DNA of 64,000 nucleotides. It comes from Kitasatospora sp. SolWspMP-SS2h. GTDB lineage: Bacteria > Actinomycetota > Actinomycetes > Streptomycetales > Streptomycetaceae. Where the stretch lies: positions 62,001 through 126,000 of the forward strand of contig NZ_QLLT01000021.1 of NCBI RefSeq assembly GCF_003259315.1, read 5' to 3'. Positions 17,801-25,001 of this stretch are shown here, piece after piece. How positions within the stretch are numbered: position 1 is the first letter of the stretch; each line of letters opens with the position of its first letter. The notes beneath the pieces are model-generated. The model saw nothing but the letters and a program-made list of their open reading frames with translations. It made no database searches and was not told the DNA's origin. Both the position numbers and the translations under genes were made by a program.

Positions 17801-17926
17801 TACAGCTCGGGCCCGGCCGGCTCGGGCGCCTACAGCAGCACGTCCGTCCCGTTCGGGACCTTCCCGGCCGGCTTCGGCACCGCCGTGAAGGACAACCTGG
17901 TGTACTCGCTCTACGGCACCTACTGA
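14813..17926 (+). CDS. Large secreted multidomain protein with deacetylase-like core
   Basis: A 1037-residue exported protein whose Sec signal peptide ends near residue 28 (PAAHA). Four parts are visible. An N-terminal all-beta module (about 31-183) is followed by a Gly/Pro linker. A large central region (about 200-765) begins with a ThuA/glutamine-amidotransferase-like segment and continues into a polysaccharide-deacetylase-like fold with GDDHG (D458, D459, H460) and GVH (H518). An SbsA-type Ig-like domain (about 772-880) opens with DTTAPTVTGSVPANGATGV. A C-terminal module (about 888-1037) is clearly homologous to the N-terminal one, sharing the DxNxxN, NAWN, TYW and YNSNG motifs. The terminal modules are probably carbohydrate- or surface-binding. 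The enzymatic role is inferred. The GTG at 14813 follows GGGGGG. It stands alone between two terminators. Confidence 0.8.
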   Translation: MRIRKRIAGLLVGLLAASGLMVAPAAHADTTAVLGNNTVGTATDSGDSNYINTSRFVTGAAGGTVSSVSVYVGAVGATPNDQYQVAVYGDVAGKPGPLLGSSASGTLTAHAWNTLPVAATLAPNTPYWLAYNSNGVSAAVNNLNYSTGGQSGYSTGGTAFGTWPSSFGAVSTGTLNYSVYATYTPSGGGTGTPGGGPGNEGPILLVTDSANPYTTYYGEILKSEGLNYYKTADLSTVTSTLLNSYDVVLLAEHQLTAAQTTMFTNWVNTGGRLVAMRPDKQLAGLLGLTTTTDTLADSYLKINTTAAPGAGLTSDTIGFHGTADKYALNGATAVATLYSDTAVATTNPAVTLRTAGAGQAAAFTYDLAKSVVQTRQGNAAWGGQQRDNVDGIQASEMFFGTGGQLNWNNLDKAQIPIADEQQRLLANLITTMDAAKKPLPKFWYFPRDAKAVVVMTGDDHGIGGTAGRFDGYVAQSPVGCNVANWECVRASSYIYTDDPITDAQAKAYSDQGFEIGVHVTTNCTPWGTPADLQNIYTTQIGAWRAKYPSLPNPDSTRTHCVEWDDWATQAKTKLANGIRLDTDYYYYPASFVQDRPGYFNGTGLPMKYADSDGSTINEYQATTELTDESGQSMPSTVNTLLDNAYNSKGYYTVLTANIHTDYAASTASDQVIASAKAHGTPVVSGRQLLTWLDARNGSAFSGMAWTSNALSFSITGGANGLRAMVPVNSSVGTLTGVKQGTTNVSYRIETIHGISYAFFDGNVGSYTATYGMDTTAPTVTGSVPANGATGVSATAPVKASFSEPVQASTVNGTNVTLKTTAGSVAVPGAVALDAATNTVTFTPSAALSLSTGYTLSVANVKDLAGNTQTAAYTAAFTTAGAPPQTIGNSAVGTLLDDTDSNHLNGSKITTGASAIALTSLNVHTGQISAAPNNQFQIAVYSDNAGSPDALLATSSVGTLSANAWNSAPITYTLAANTTYWVVYNSNGTSSTVNNMHYSSGPAGSGAYSSTSVPFGTFPAGFGTAVKDNLVYSLYGTY

Positions 17927-17957
17927 CCTCCTGGTCCGTCGAGGGCGCCGAGGGACT

Positions 17958-18008
17958 GCCGGGGCGGCCCGGGCCACGACTCCGTGTGCGTGGCCGGGCC
18001 GCCCCGGC
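17958..18008 (+). terminator. Terminator of the secreted protein gene
   Basis: A 20-21-bp GC stem (17958-17978 with 17989-18008, one bulged G) lies 32 bases after the stop codon. Confidence 0.85.
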
Positions 18009-18199
18009 GGCGCGTTCGGCGAGGCGTTCGGCGTCGAGTTGCCGGAGCGGGTCCCGCTGCCGGTGGTCCGGACGTGGCGTCGGGGGCGGCGGGGGGCGTC
18101 GGCGCGGCGGCGTACGCTGATGGGGGCGGGGAGCACCGGCGCGCCCCGCCCCGCTCCGGTCCCGTCCGGTCCGCCCCCGCTCCAGTGAACGGAACCCCG

Positions 18200-18883
18200 A
18201 TGCCGTACGACCCCCCGACCCACGCGGTCGAGCGCTCCCTGCGCCAGACCGGCGCCCGTGTGGTGGTCGGGCTGGACGAGGTCGGCCGGGGCGCCTGGGC
18301 CGGTCCGGTCATGGTCGGTGCGGCCGTCACCGGGCTGCGCCGCCCGCCCGAGGGGCTGACCGACTCCAAGCTGCTGACCGAGCGCCGCCGGACCGCGCTC
18401 GCCCCGCTCCTGGAGGAGTGGGTGACGGCGTACGCGATCGGGTCCGCCTCGGCCCGGGAGTGCGACGACCTCGGCATGACGGCCGCGCTCCGACTGGCCG
18501 CCGTCCGCGCCCTGGAAGAGCTCCCGGTGCGGCCCGACGCGGTGATCCTGGACGGCAAGCACGACTACCTGGGCGGTCCCTGGAAGGTCCGCACGGTGAT
18601 CAAGGGCGACCAGTCCTGCGTCTGCGTGTCCGCCGCCTCGGTGCTGGCGAAGGTCCGGCGGGACGCGCTGATGGCCGAAATCGGCACGGACCACCCGCGG
18701 TTCGCCTTCGGGGAGAACGCCGGCTACCCGTCGCCCACCCACCGCGCCGCACTGGAGGAGCTCGGCCCCACCGAGCACCACCGCCTGTCCTGGGCCTACC
18801 TGGACGGGCTGCCGCGCTGGAGCCACCTCAAGCGGCAGCGCGTCCCGGTCGACGCCGCCGAGCAGCTCTCGCTGGGTTTCTGA
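18200..18883 (+). CDS. rnhB: Ribonuclease HII
   Basis: A 227-residue endonuclease that removes ribonucleotides from DNA and RNA:DNA hybrids. The catalytic acidic residues are D26 and E27 in GLDEVGRG, D118 in ILDGKHDYL and D155 in the KVRRDALM helix. The conserved SAASVLAK and NAGYPSPTH motifs are present. The ATG at 18200 yields MPYDPPTH, matching my memory of the S. coelicolor protein's start, although the ribosome site is weak (GGAA). A GTG at 18185 is an alternative. Single-gene unit in a conserved replication/repair neighbourhood. Confidence 0.96.
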   Translation: MPYDPPTHAVERSLRQTGARVVVGLDEVGRGAWAGPVMVGAAVTGLRRPPEGLTDSKLLTERRRTALAPLLEEWVTAYAIGSASARECDDLGMTAALRLAAVRALEELPVRPDAVILDGKHDYLGGPWKVRTVIKGDQSCVCVSAASVLAKVRRDALMAEIGTDHPRFAFGENAGYPSPTHRAALEELGPTEHHRLSWAYLDGLPRWSHLKRQRVPVDAAEQLSLGF

Positions 18884-18957
18884 GCCAGGTCCTCCGGAAT
18901 TTCCCCGGCGTTCGGGGCGGGCCGACAGCCGTTCTCCGGAGCCCGGAGGTCCCGTTT

Positions 18958-18974
18958 CCTGACGGTTCGTCAGG
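18958..18974. terminator. Short hairpin after rnhB
   Basis: CCTGACG-GTT-CGTCAGG is a perfect 7-bp inverted repeat 75 bases after rnhB. It may end rnhB transcription or be an operator for the next gene, whose candidate -10 TAGAGT lies at 19015-19020. Confidence 0.45.
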
Positions 18975-19085
18975 GTTCATCCACCGGTCATCCGAGCGTT
19001 GCCGCCGGTGCGCGTAGAGTGCGCCACACTTCCAAGTGGTGGGGTGCCCGTGCGCATCCGACCGGCATTTGATAGGAATCCGGGT

Positions 19086-19700
19086 ATGCCTGTCTTCCCC
19101 GAGGAGCCGGAGATTCACGAGACGATCCCGGGCCCCGGCGTTCCCCTTCCCCACACGTCGGACGCACCTGCCCCCCGTATGCCTTCCTCCACCGCCGTCG
19201 CCGCTCCGGTCCCGGGCCCCCGCCCCGGTCCGCCGCGCCCCGCCCCGCCCCGTGCCGACCGTCCGGTCCCCGGCCCGCGGCCCCCGGCCCGTCCCAAGCC
19301 CGGCTCCGCGCCGCGCCCCGGTCGGCCGGACGTCCAACTCCTGCCCGCTGCCGCAGCCGAGGCGATCGACCGCGCCGACGAGGCCGTCGACGCCCTGCTG
19401 GAGTCCGGCCGCCGCCCCGGCGACGTGCTGGTCCTGACGGTCGGCGAGGCGCACCCCTGGCAGCAGCACGAACTCGGCTTCGGCGAGGAGCGCTACTGGG
19501 CGCAGCTCGCCGACGGCGGCGACGTGTTCTACGCCGACGCCGCCACGACGCGCCCGCTCCGCCGGGACGTGGTGGTGCTGGTGGTCAACGAGGGCCGCTC
19601 GGAGCGGGTGGCCGCTGCGGCGCGCAAGGCGCTGGAGCGGGCCGCGAAGCTCCTGGTGGTCTGCGGCGAGACGGACACCGTCGCCCCGCTGTTCGCCTGA
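19086..19700 (+). CDS. Conserved hypothetical, Pro-rich with helicase-C-like tail
   Basis: A 204-residue protein. Residues about 10-80 are a Pro/Ala/Arg-rich disordered segment. From about 80 a globular domain begins (DVQLLPAAAAEAIDRADEAVD) with GDVLVLTVGEAHPWQQHE and DVFYADA motifs. This region recalls a C-terminal domain I have seen in some actinobacterial superfamily 1 helicases, but here it stands alone without ATPase motifs. That resemblance is from memory and weak. Start uncertain: ATG 19086 has AGGA 8 bases upstream, while GTG 19050 has GGTGGGG upstream and would add 12 residues. The CACTT-CC-AAGTG palindrome at 19027-19038 lies near the expected transcription start. Function unknown. 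Confidence 0.75.
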   Translation: MPVFPEEPEIHETIPGPGVPLPHTSDAPAPRMPSSTAVAAPVPGPRPGPPRPAPPRADRPVPGPRPPARPKPGSAPRPGRPDVQLLPAAAAEAIDRADEAVDALLESGRRPGDVLVLTVGEAHPWQQHELGFGEERYWAQLADGGDVFYADAATTRPLRRDVVVLVVNEGRSERVAAAARKALERAAKLLVVCGETDTVAPLFA

Positions 19701-19926
19701 GCGCCGCTCCGTCCTTCCACCCCGTTCCGTCCTGTCCTTTCTGCCCCGCCTGTCCCGTCCGTTCGTTCTGCGCTGCCCGTCCGGCGGTGTTCGTCCGTGG
19801 TGCCGTCCTGCGGCACGGCGGGCGGGCACGGCGGGGCGGCGGCGGACGGGAGGGGGCGGTGGACGGGCCGGTTCGTCGACCCCTGGTCGGCGGGTGGGTC
19901 CTCCGCGCTCGGCGCGCGCCGTCCGC

Positions 19927-20616
19927 TCAGCGGGCGGCGGTGCGGCGGGCGCTCCGGCCGTCGTGGGACTCCTCCAGCGCGCGGATCGCGCTGAGCGAGG
20001 TGACCGGGGCGATCGGCGGCTGCTGGGGGAGCGGTGGCCCGGGCGGCGCGGCGGGCACCCCGAGCGGGATGCGCGGCGGCAGTTCGGTGACGGTGTGGAC
20101 CGGGCCGAGCGCCCACGACCCGGAGTGCGGATTGCGCCCGCGCCGGCCGTCGCCGAGCGACTGCCAGCCGGCCGGAGTGAGCGTCAGGTACGAGCCGCAG
20201 CGCAGCCCGTGCAGTTCGGCGGCGGCGCGCAGCGCCCACATCCAGGCACCGTCCTGCTCGGTCCAGTCCGGCCCGCCCTCGCGGCAGCGCAGCAGGACGG
20301 CCGTCCGGCTGGGGCTCGACCGCTTCAGGTCGTGCGGGGTGACCCGGCGGAGATGGCCGAGCAGCGCGTTGCGGTGGTCCCACCCGTCGCTGAACTGCGG
20401 TCGCACGCCGAACGAGGCGGAGGCCGTCACCCGGTTCTCGGCGCTCAGCACCGCGACCACCGTGGTGCCCGGCTGCGGGAGGTGCCGCCGGTACAGCTCG
20501 GTGACGAACTCCCGTGGGGCCCGCAGGAGCGGCACGCCGTGGCTCTTCCACTCCGGCAGGCTGATGGTCCGGCGGTTGTCGTGGTGGGAAGGACCCCGGT
20601 CGATGCCGTTGATCAC
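19927..20616 (-). CDS. Conserved hypothetical protein next to recQ
   Basis: A 229-residue soluble protein of unknown function. The GTG at 20616 has a near-perfect GGAAGGAGGAT ribosome site, which fixes the start inside a much longer open frame. A compact mixed alpha/beta domain seems to span about 10-160, with WDHRNALLGHLRRV, an aromatic patch GAWMWALRAAAELHGLRCGSY and a following TLTPAGWQSL. The last 60 residues are Pro-rich. No catalytic motif was recognised. It lies downstream of recQ on the same strand but is separated by a 23-bp perfect hairpin, so it is probably expressed independently. Confidence 0.75.
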   Translation of the reverse strand: MINGIDRGPSHHDNRRTISLPEWKSHGVPLLRAPREFVTELYRRHLPQPGTTVVAVLSAENRVTASASFGVRPQFSDGWDHRNALLGHLRRVTPHDLKRSSPSRTAVLLRCREGGPDWTEQDGAWMWALRAAAELHGLRCGSYLTLTPAGWQSLGDGRRGRNPHSGSWALGPVHTVTELPPRIPLGVPAAPPGPPLPQQPPIAPVTSLSAIRALEESHDGRSARRTAAR

Positions 20617-20870
20617 GATCCTCCTTCCCGAGCCCGCGCCCCTGGAGCGCGCGAGCGTACGCCGAAGACCGGGTCCGGAGGACCGGGTACTGGATACCTT
20701 CCAATTCTCGGGCGAGAGCAGTCCGAGCGGCAATGATGAAATGACGATCGCAGCCCGAAATCCGTGCTTCTGCCGGGTATGTTCCACGCCCCCGACAGGG
20801 CCATTCGGCTGACCTTCCGGTGAGCGCGGGGTGTACGGCCCGAAACGTTCCGGTGCACGCCGCTCCCGGC

Positions 20871-20926
20871 GGCCGGGCGCACTGCTCTGCGGCCGGGCGC
20901 CTCGCCGCAGAGCAGTGCGCCCGGCC
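20871..20926 (-). terminator. recQ terminator, 23-bp perfect stem
   Basis: Bases 20871-20893 are the exact reverse complement of 20904-20926 with a 10-base loop, 68 bases beyond the recQ stop codon. The remainder of the 377-base gap 20617-20993 shows no gene. A somewhat AT-richer stretch at 20695-20765 may hold the promoter of the minus-strand gene at 20616. Confidence 0.85.
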
Positions 20927-20993
20927 CCGCCCGGCCGCAGGCGCGCACGCCTTCCGGCCACCGGCGGCCCCGGGACGGTCGCGGAGCCCGGCC

Positions 20994-23189
20994 TCACCCC
21001 CGCACGGCGAGGACGAGCGGGAGCACCGCGGTGGCACCGGCCTGGCGGAGCAGCCGGGCGGCCACCGTCAGCGTCCAGCCCGAGTCCACCAGGTCGTCGA
21101 CCAGCAGGACCGGACCCGGCGCGGCGGCCAGCGCGTCCGCCAGGCCCGGCGCGAGAGTGAGCGCACCGGCGACCGAGCGCAGCCGCTGGGCGCTGTTGCT
21201 GCGCGGGCCGTGCGGCGGCTCCCCGGTGGCGTACTCGACCCGCCCGAGCAGCGGCATCCGCCCGATCGAGGCCAGGCCGCCGGCCAGATCGGAGACCAGC
21301 TGGGGACGGGTGGACGAGTCGAGCGCGACCACCCCGACCGGACGGGCGAGCTGCCGGCCGTCCGGACCGGCCGGCCCGGCCCAGCCGCCGGGGCCCCTGG
21401 CCCAGTCCGCGACCACCCCGACCATCGCGTCCAGCACCTCGCGCGGCAGCGGCCCGTCCGGGGAGCGCTCGTCCAGTAGCGAGCGCAGCCGGCCGCCCCA
21501 GCCGATGTCGGAGAGCCGGCCCAGGGCGCGCCCCGGCTCGGCCTGCTGGGTCGCCGGGATCCGGCCCTTCAGCGGGATGCCCAGGGACTCCATGCCGGTG
21601 GGCCACATCCGCCGGGTCTCGAAGGAGACACCGGGGCGGCCCAGGGCGGCCCGGGCCGCGTCCAGCGCCCCGGTGGAGACCTCGGCGGAGTGCCGGGCCG
21701 GGGTGCAGCGGTCGCACCGGCCGCACGGGGCCGCCTCGGGGTCGTCGAGCTGGCGGCGCAGGAACTCCATCCGGCAGCCCTCGGTGGCCACGTACTCGCG
21801 CATCGCCTGCTGTTCGGCCTCGCGGGCCCGGGCGACCTTGGCGTACCGCGCGGCGTCGTACCGCCACGGCTCCCCGGTGGCCTCCCAGCCGCCGCGCACC
21901 CGGCGGACCGCGCCGTCCACGTCGAGCACCTTGAGCATGGTCTCCAGCCTGGTGCGGCGGAGGTCGACCGAGGTCTCCAGCGCGGCGGTGGAGAGCGGAC
22001 GGCCCGCCTCGGACAGCGCGTCCAGCGTGCGGCGGACCTGCTCCTCGGCGGGGAAGCCGATCGAGGCGAAGTACCGCCAGATCGCCTCGTCCTCCCGGCC
22101 GGGGAGCAGCAGCACCTCGGCCCGGTCCACGCCGCGGCCGGCCCGGCCGACCTGCTGGTAGTAGGCGATCGGGGAGCTCGGCGACCCGAGGTGCACCACG
22201 AAGCCCAGGTCCGGCTTGTCGAAGCCCATGCCGAGCGCGGAGGTGGCGACCAGCGCCTTGACCCGGTTGTCCAGCAGCGCCGCCTCGGCCTCGCGGCGCT
22301 CCGCGTCCTCGGTCCGCCCGGAGTAGGAGGCGACCTGGTACCCGCGCCCGCGCAGGAACTCGGTGACCTCCTCGGCGGCGGCCACCGTGAGGGTGTACAC
22401 GATGCCGGAGCCGGGGAGGTCGGGCAGGTGGTCGGCCAGCCAGGCCAGCCGGTGCGCCGGGTCGGGCAGCGCCAGCACGGCCAGGCTGAGGCTCTCCCGG
22501 TCCAGCGGACCGCGCAGCACCAGCGCCTGCTCGTCACCGGCCCCGGTGCCGAGCTGCTCCGCGACGTCCGCGGTGACCCGGGCGTTCGCGGTCGCCGTGG
22601 TCGCCAGCACCGGGACGCCGGGGGAGAGCTCGGCGAGCATGGTGCGCAGCCGCCGGTAGTCGGGCCGGAAGTCGTGGCCCCAGTCGGAGATGCAGTGGGC
22701 CTCGTCCACCACCAGCAGGCCGGTGGAGGCGGCGAGCTTGGGCAGCACGTGGTCCCGGAAGTCGGGGTTGTTCAGCCGCTCGGGGCTGACCAGGAGGACG
22801 TCGACCAGGCCGTCGGCGACCTCCTGCTGGATCTCCGACCACTCCTCCGGGTTGGCCGAGTTGATCGTCCGGGCGCGGATGCCCGCCCGGGCGGCCGAGT
22901 CGACCTGGTTGCGCATCAGGGCGAGGAGCGGGGAGACGATCACCGTCGGTCCGGCGCCGCGTGCGCGGAGCAGCGCCGTGGCGATGAAGTAGACGGCGGA
23001 CTTGCCCCAGCCGGTGCGCTGGACGACCAGGGCGCGCCGGCTCTCCACCACCAGCGCCTCGATGGCCTTCCACTGGTCCTCGCGCAGGGCCGCGCCCGGG
23101 CCGGCGAGGTCGCGCAGCACGGCTTCCGCGGTGGCCCGGACGGCGGCGCGGTCGGCGGGGGTGGTCGGGGGGAGTTCGCGCGTCTGCAT
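20994..23189 (-). CDS. recQ: RecQ-family helicase with C-terminal phosphoribosyltransferase domain
   Basis: A 731-residue 3'-5' DNA helicase for recombinational repair. Walker A TGWGKS includes K63, the DEAH box is at 162-165 followed by CISDWGHDFRP, motif III is ATTATAN, and motif VI is QQVGRAGRG. A zinc site with CGRCDRC lies near 500. Beyond about residue 540 the sequence leaves the RecQ pattern and ends with a type I phosphoribosyltransferase PRPP loop, VLLVDDLVDSGWT at 694-706. Such fusions are known in Actinobacteria and the PRTase half may bind nucleotides. The ATG at 23189 was taken. A GTG at 23213 is also open and neither has a good ribosome site. Divergent from the DUF4192 gene. Confidence 0.92.
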   Translation of the reverse strand: MQTRELPPTTPADRAAVRATAEAVLRDLAGPGAALREDQWKAIEALVVESRRALVVQRTGWGKSAVYFIATALLRARGAGPTVIVSPLLALMRNQVDSAARAGIRARTINSANPEEWSEIQQEVADGLVDVLLVSPERLNNPDFRDHVLPKLAASTGLLVVDEAHCISDWGHDFRPDYRRLRTMLAELSPGVPVLATTATANARVTADVAEQLGTGAGDEQALVLRGPLDRESLSLAVLALPDPAHRLAWLADHLPDLPGSGIVYTLTVAAAEEVTEFLRGRGYQVASYSGRTEDAERREAEAALLDNRVKALVATSALGMGFDKPDLGFVVHLGSPSSPIAYYQQVGRAGRGVDRAEVLLLPGREDEAIWRYFASIGFPAEEQVRRTLDALSEAGRPLSTAALETSVDLRRTRLETMLKVLDVDGAVRRVRGGWEATGEPWRYDAARYAKVARAREAEQQAMREYVATEGCRMEFLRRQLDDPEAAPCGRCDRCTPARHSAEVSTGALDAARAALGRPGVSFETRRMWPTGMESLGIPLKGRIPATQQAEPGRALGRLSDIGWGGRLRSLLDERSPDGPLPREVLDAMVGVVADWARGPGGWAGPAGPDGRQLARPVGVVALDSSTRPQLVSDLAGGLASIGRMPLLGRVEYATGEPPHGPRSNSAQRLRSVAGALTLAPGLADALAAAPGPVLLVDDLVDSGWTLTVAARLLRQAGATAVLPLVLAVRG

Positions 23190-23235
23190 GAGGTCATGGA
23201 TACCGTGCGGCACGGACGGACCGCGAATGCCGGGC

Positions 23236-23364
23236 TGTGGACAGAGTGGCGTTCATCGGTTGAGCTGCTGTGAAATCGCCGTAATCGCCGAAAATCCGGG
23301 TGATTCAGGGGGCAGAGATGCTGAACCCCCCGACTTATCCACAGGCTGGGGCGAATTGTCCGCA
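23236..23364. promoter_or_regulatory. Cluster of DnaA-box-like sequences
   Basis: Three 9-mers lie in the recQ/DUF4192 intergenic region: a perfect E. coli-type box TTATCCACA at 23335-23343 (+), TTGTCCGCA at 23356-23364 (+), and CTGTCCACA on the minus strand at 23236-23244. The last two differ by one base from the Streptomyces box TTGTCCACA. Between them is an AT-richer stretch with direct repeats of AATCGCCG. Confidence 0.6.
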
Positions 23365-23395
23365 GCCGCCCGTGATCCGGTCCAAGCTTTCCGCC

Positions 23396-24964
23396 ATGAC
23401 CGCAGACGACCGCACCACCACCCCCGTCCCGCGCCCCGGCCACCTCCCGGTCCGGCTGCGCGGCCCCGCCGACATGGCGGAGATGCTCCCGTACCTGCTG
23501 GGCTTCTTCCCCGACGACAGCATCGTCGCGGTGGGCCTGCAGGGCACCGCGCTCGACCAGGGCGGCGTGATCCGGATCGACATCCCGGAGGACCCGGCCT
23601 GCTGGGAGCGCACCGCGGCGGAATCCGCCCGGCTGCTGGTCGAGCTGTCCGAGCAGCGGGCCCACCGCCCCGTCCAAGTCCTGTTGTACCTGTGCCGGGA
23701 TCCCGCCGGGGACGACCGCGCGCCCGGCGGCGGCGGGCACGCCGTGCTGACCCGGCTCCGCCCGCTGGCCGACGCGCTCGCCCGGGCCTTCCAGGAGGAA
23801 CGGGTGGTCGTCAAGGAGTCGCTGTGCGTCTCCGCCGGCCGCTGGTGGTCCTTCCTGTGCACCGGAGTCGACTGCTGTCCACCGGACGGCACTCCGGTCC
23901 GGGCGGCCCACCAGCCCAGCCCGCTCGCCGCGGCGGCCACCTACGCGGGCCTCGCCCCGCGGGGCAGCCGCAAGGCGATCGTGGCCGGCCTTGCCCCGGT
24001 CGGCCCACCGCTCTCCGAGGTGCAGCGCCGCGCCCTGGAGGACGCCGGGCCGCCCTTCATCCGCGAACTGGCCGGCCCCGGCGGCCGGGCCGCGGCCGTC
24101 GAGCGCACCGCCGGGGTGCTCGCCGAGGCGATGGCCGAATTCCGTTCCGGGGCAAGCGGGTTGGATGCCGCCCGCACCGCCAGGCTGCTGATCGGCATGC
24201 AGGACAAACTCGGCCGGGACCGCGCCGCCGAGTACGCCGAACCGGACGAACTCGCCACCGCCCAGCGGTTGTGGCGGTTCCTGGTCCAGCGCTGCGTCGA
24301 CCCGTTCGAACACCTCGCCGTCCCGCCGATGACCCTGCTGGCCTGGACGTCCTGGCTGGCCGGAGACTCGGCCACGGCACGGATCGTGCTGGCCAGGGCA
24401 CTGGAGCTGGAACCCGGCTACACCCTGGCCCAACTCCTCTACGAATCACTGAACTCCGGCATCGCCCCGGAAGCCCTGCTCCGGGTGGTCCGCCGCGAGC
24501 GCACCGCCCGGCTGCGCGACGCACCGGCCCCGCGGCTCGCGGAACCCGCAGGGCCCGGCGGAGAAACGGCCGACGGCGGCAGCGCCGCTCCGCAGGAACC
24601 TGACGACGGCTTCGACCACCGGGGCCCGGACCGGCCCCAGGCCGATCCCGGTCCCGGACCCGGCGCCGGTGCGGTCGAGCCCGCACCGAGCTGCCCCGCA
24701 CCCGCGCCGGGGCCGGATCCGGCACCCGCCCCGGACCTGGCACCGGACAACGGGCCGGACGGGCCCGGGCCGGAAGGAGGCGAGAGCCCGGGCGACAGCC
24801 GTCCGCCCACGCCGCCCACACCGTCCGCCGTGACCGACGGGCCGTCCGCCGCAGCCTGCCGACCCGACCCGGGGCGCCGTCCGCGTCCGCACCGCTTCCT
24901 CCCGGCGGGAGTCCGCGTCCGGCACGTCCGGGTGCACCGAAACCGACCCGCGATCGGAGACTGA
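23396..24964 (+). CDS. DUF4192 domain protein
   Basis: A 522-residue actinobacterial protein of unknown function. The DUF4192 signature is clear at the N-terminus, with VRLRGPADMAEMLPYLLGF then FPDDSIVAVGL around residues 20-50. The domain runs to about residue 370 and includes the usual RLWRFLVQRC and ARAxxLEPGYTLAQLL segments. The last 150 residues are a Pro/Gly/Asp-rich tail with many PGP and PAPDLAP runs, probably disordered. The ATG at 23396 was chosen because it directly precedes the conserved region. No ribosome site is visible and the DnaA-like boxes lie 30-60 bases upstream, so expression could start very near the ATG. Confidence 0.85.
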   Translation: MTADDRTTTPVPRPGHLPVRLRGPADMAEMLPYLLGFFPDDSIVAVGLQGTALDQGGVIRIDIPEDPACWERTAAESARLLVELSEQRAHRPVQVLLYLCRDPAGDDRAPGGGGHAVLTRLRPLADALARAFQEERVVVKESLCVSAGRWWSFLCTGVDCCPPDGTPVRAAHQPSPLAAAATYAGLAPRGSRKAIVAGLAPVGPPLSEVQRRALEDAGPPFIRELAGPGGRAAAVERTAGVLAEAMAEFRSGASGLDAARTARLLIGMQDKLGRDRAAEYAEPDELATAQRLWRFLVQRCVDPFEHLAVPPMTLLAWTSWLAGDSATARIVLARALELEPGYTLAQLLYESLNSGIAPEALLRVVRRERTARLRDAPAPRLAEPAGPGGETADGGSAAPQEPDDGFDHRGPDRPQADPGPGPGAGAVEPAPSCPAPAPGPDPAPAPDLAPDNGPDGPGPEGGESPGDSRPPTPPTPSAVTDGPSAAACRPDPGRRPRPHRFLPAGVRVRHVRVHRNRPAIGD

Positions 24965-25001
24965 CATGCGAACCCTCGACCCGCGGTTGCGGAGCAGCCG
25001 A

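Noticed and set aside
14465..18826. 1453-codon minus-strand frame opposite the secreted protein and rnhB
   Set aside because: Crosses several terminators and consists of Gly/Val/Arg/Asp repeats. It is a shadow of the third-position GC bias.
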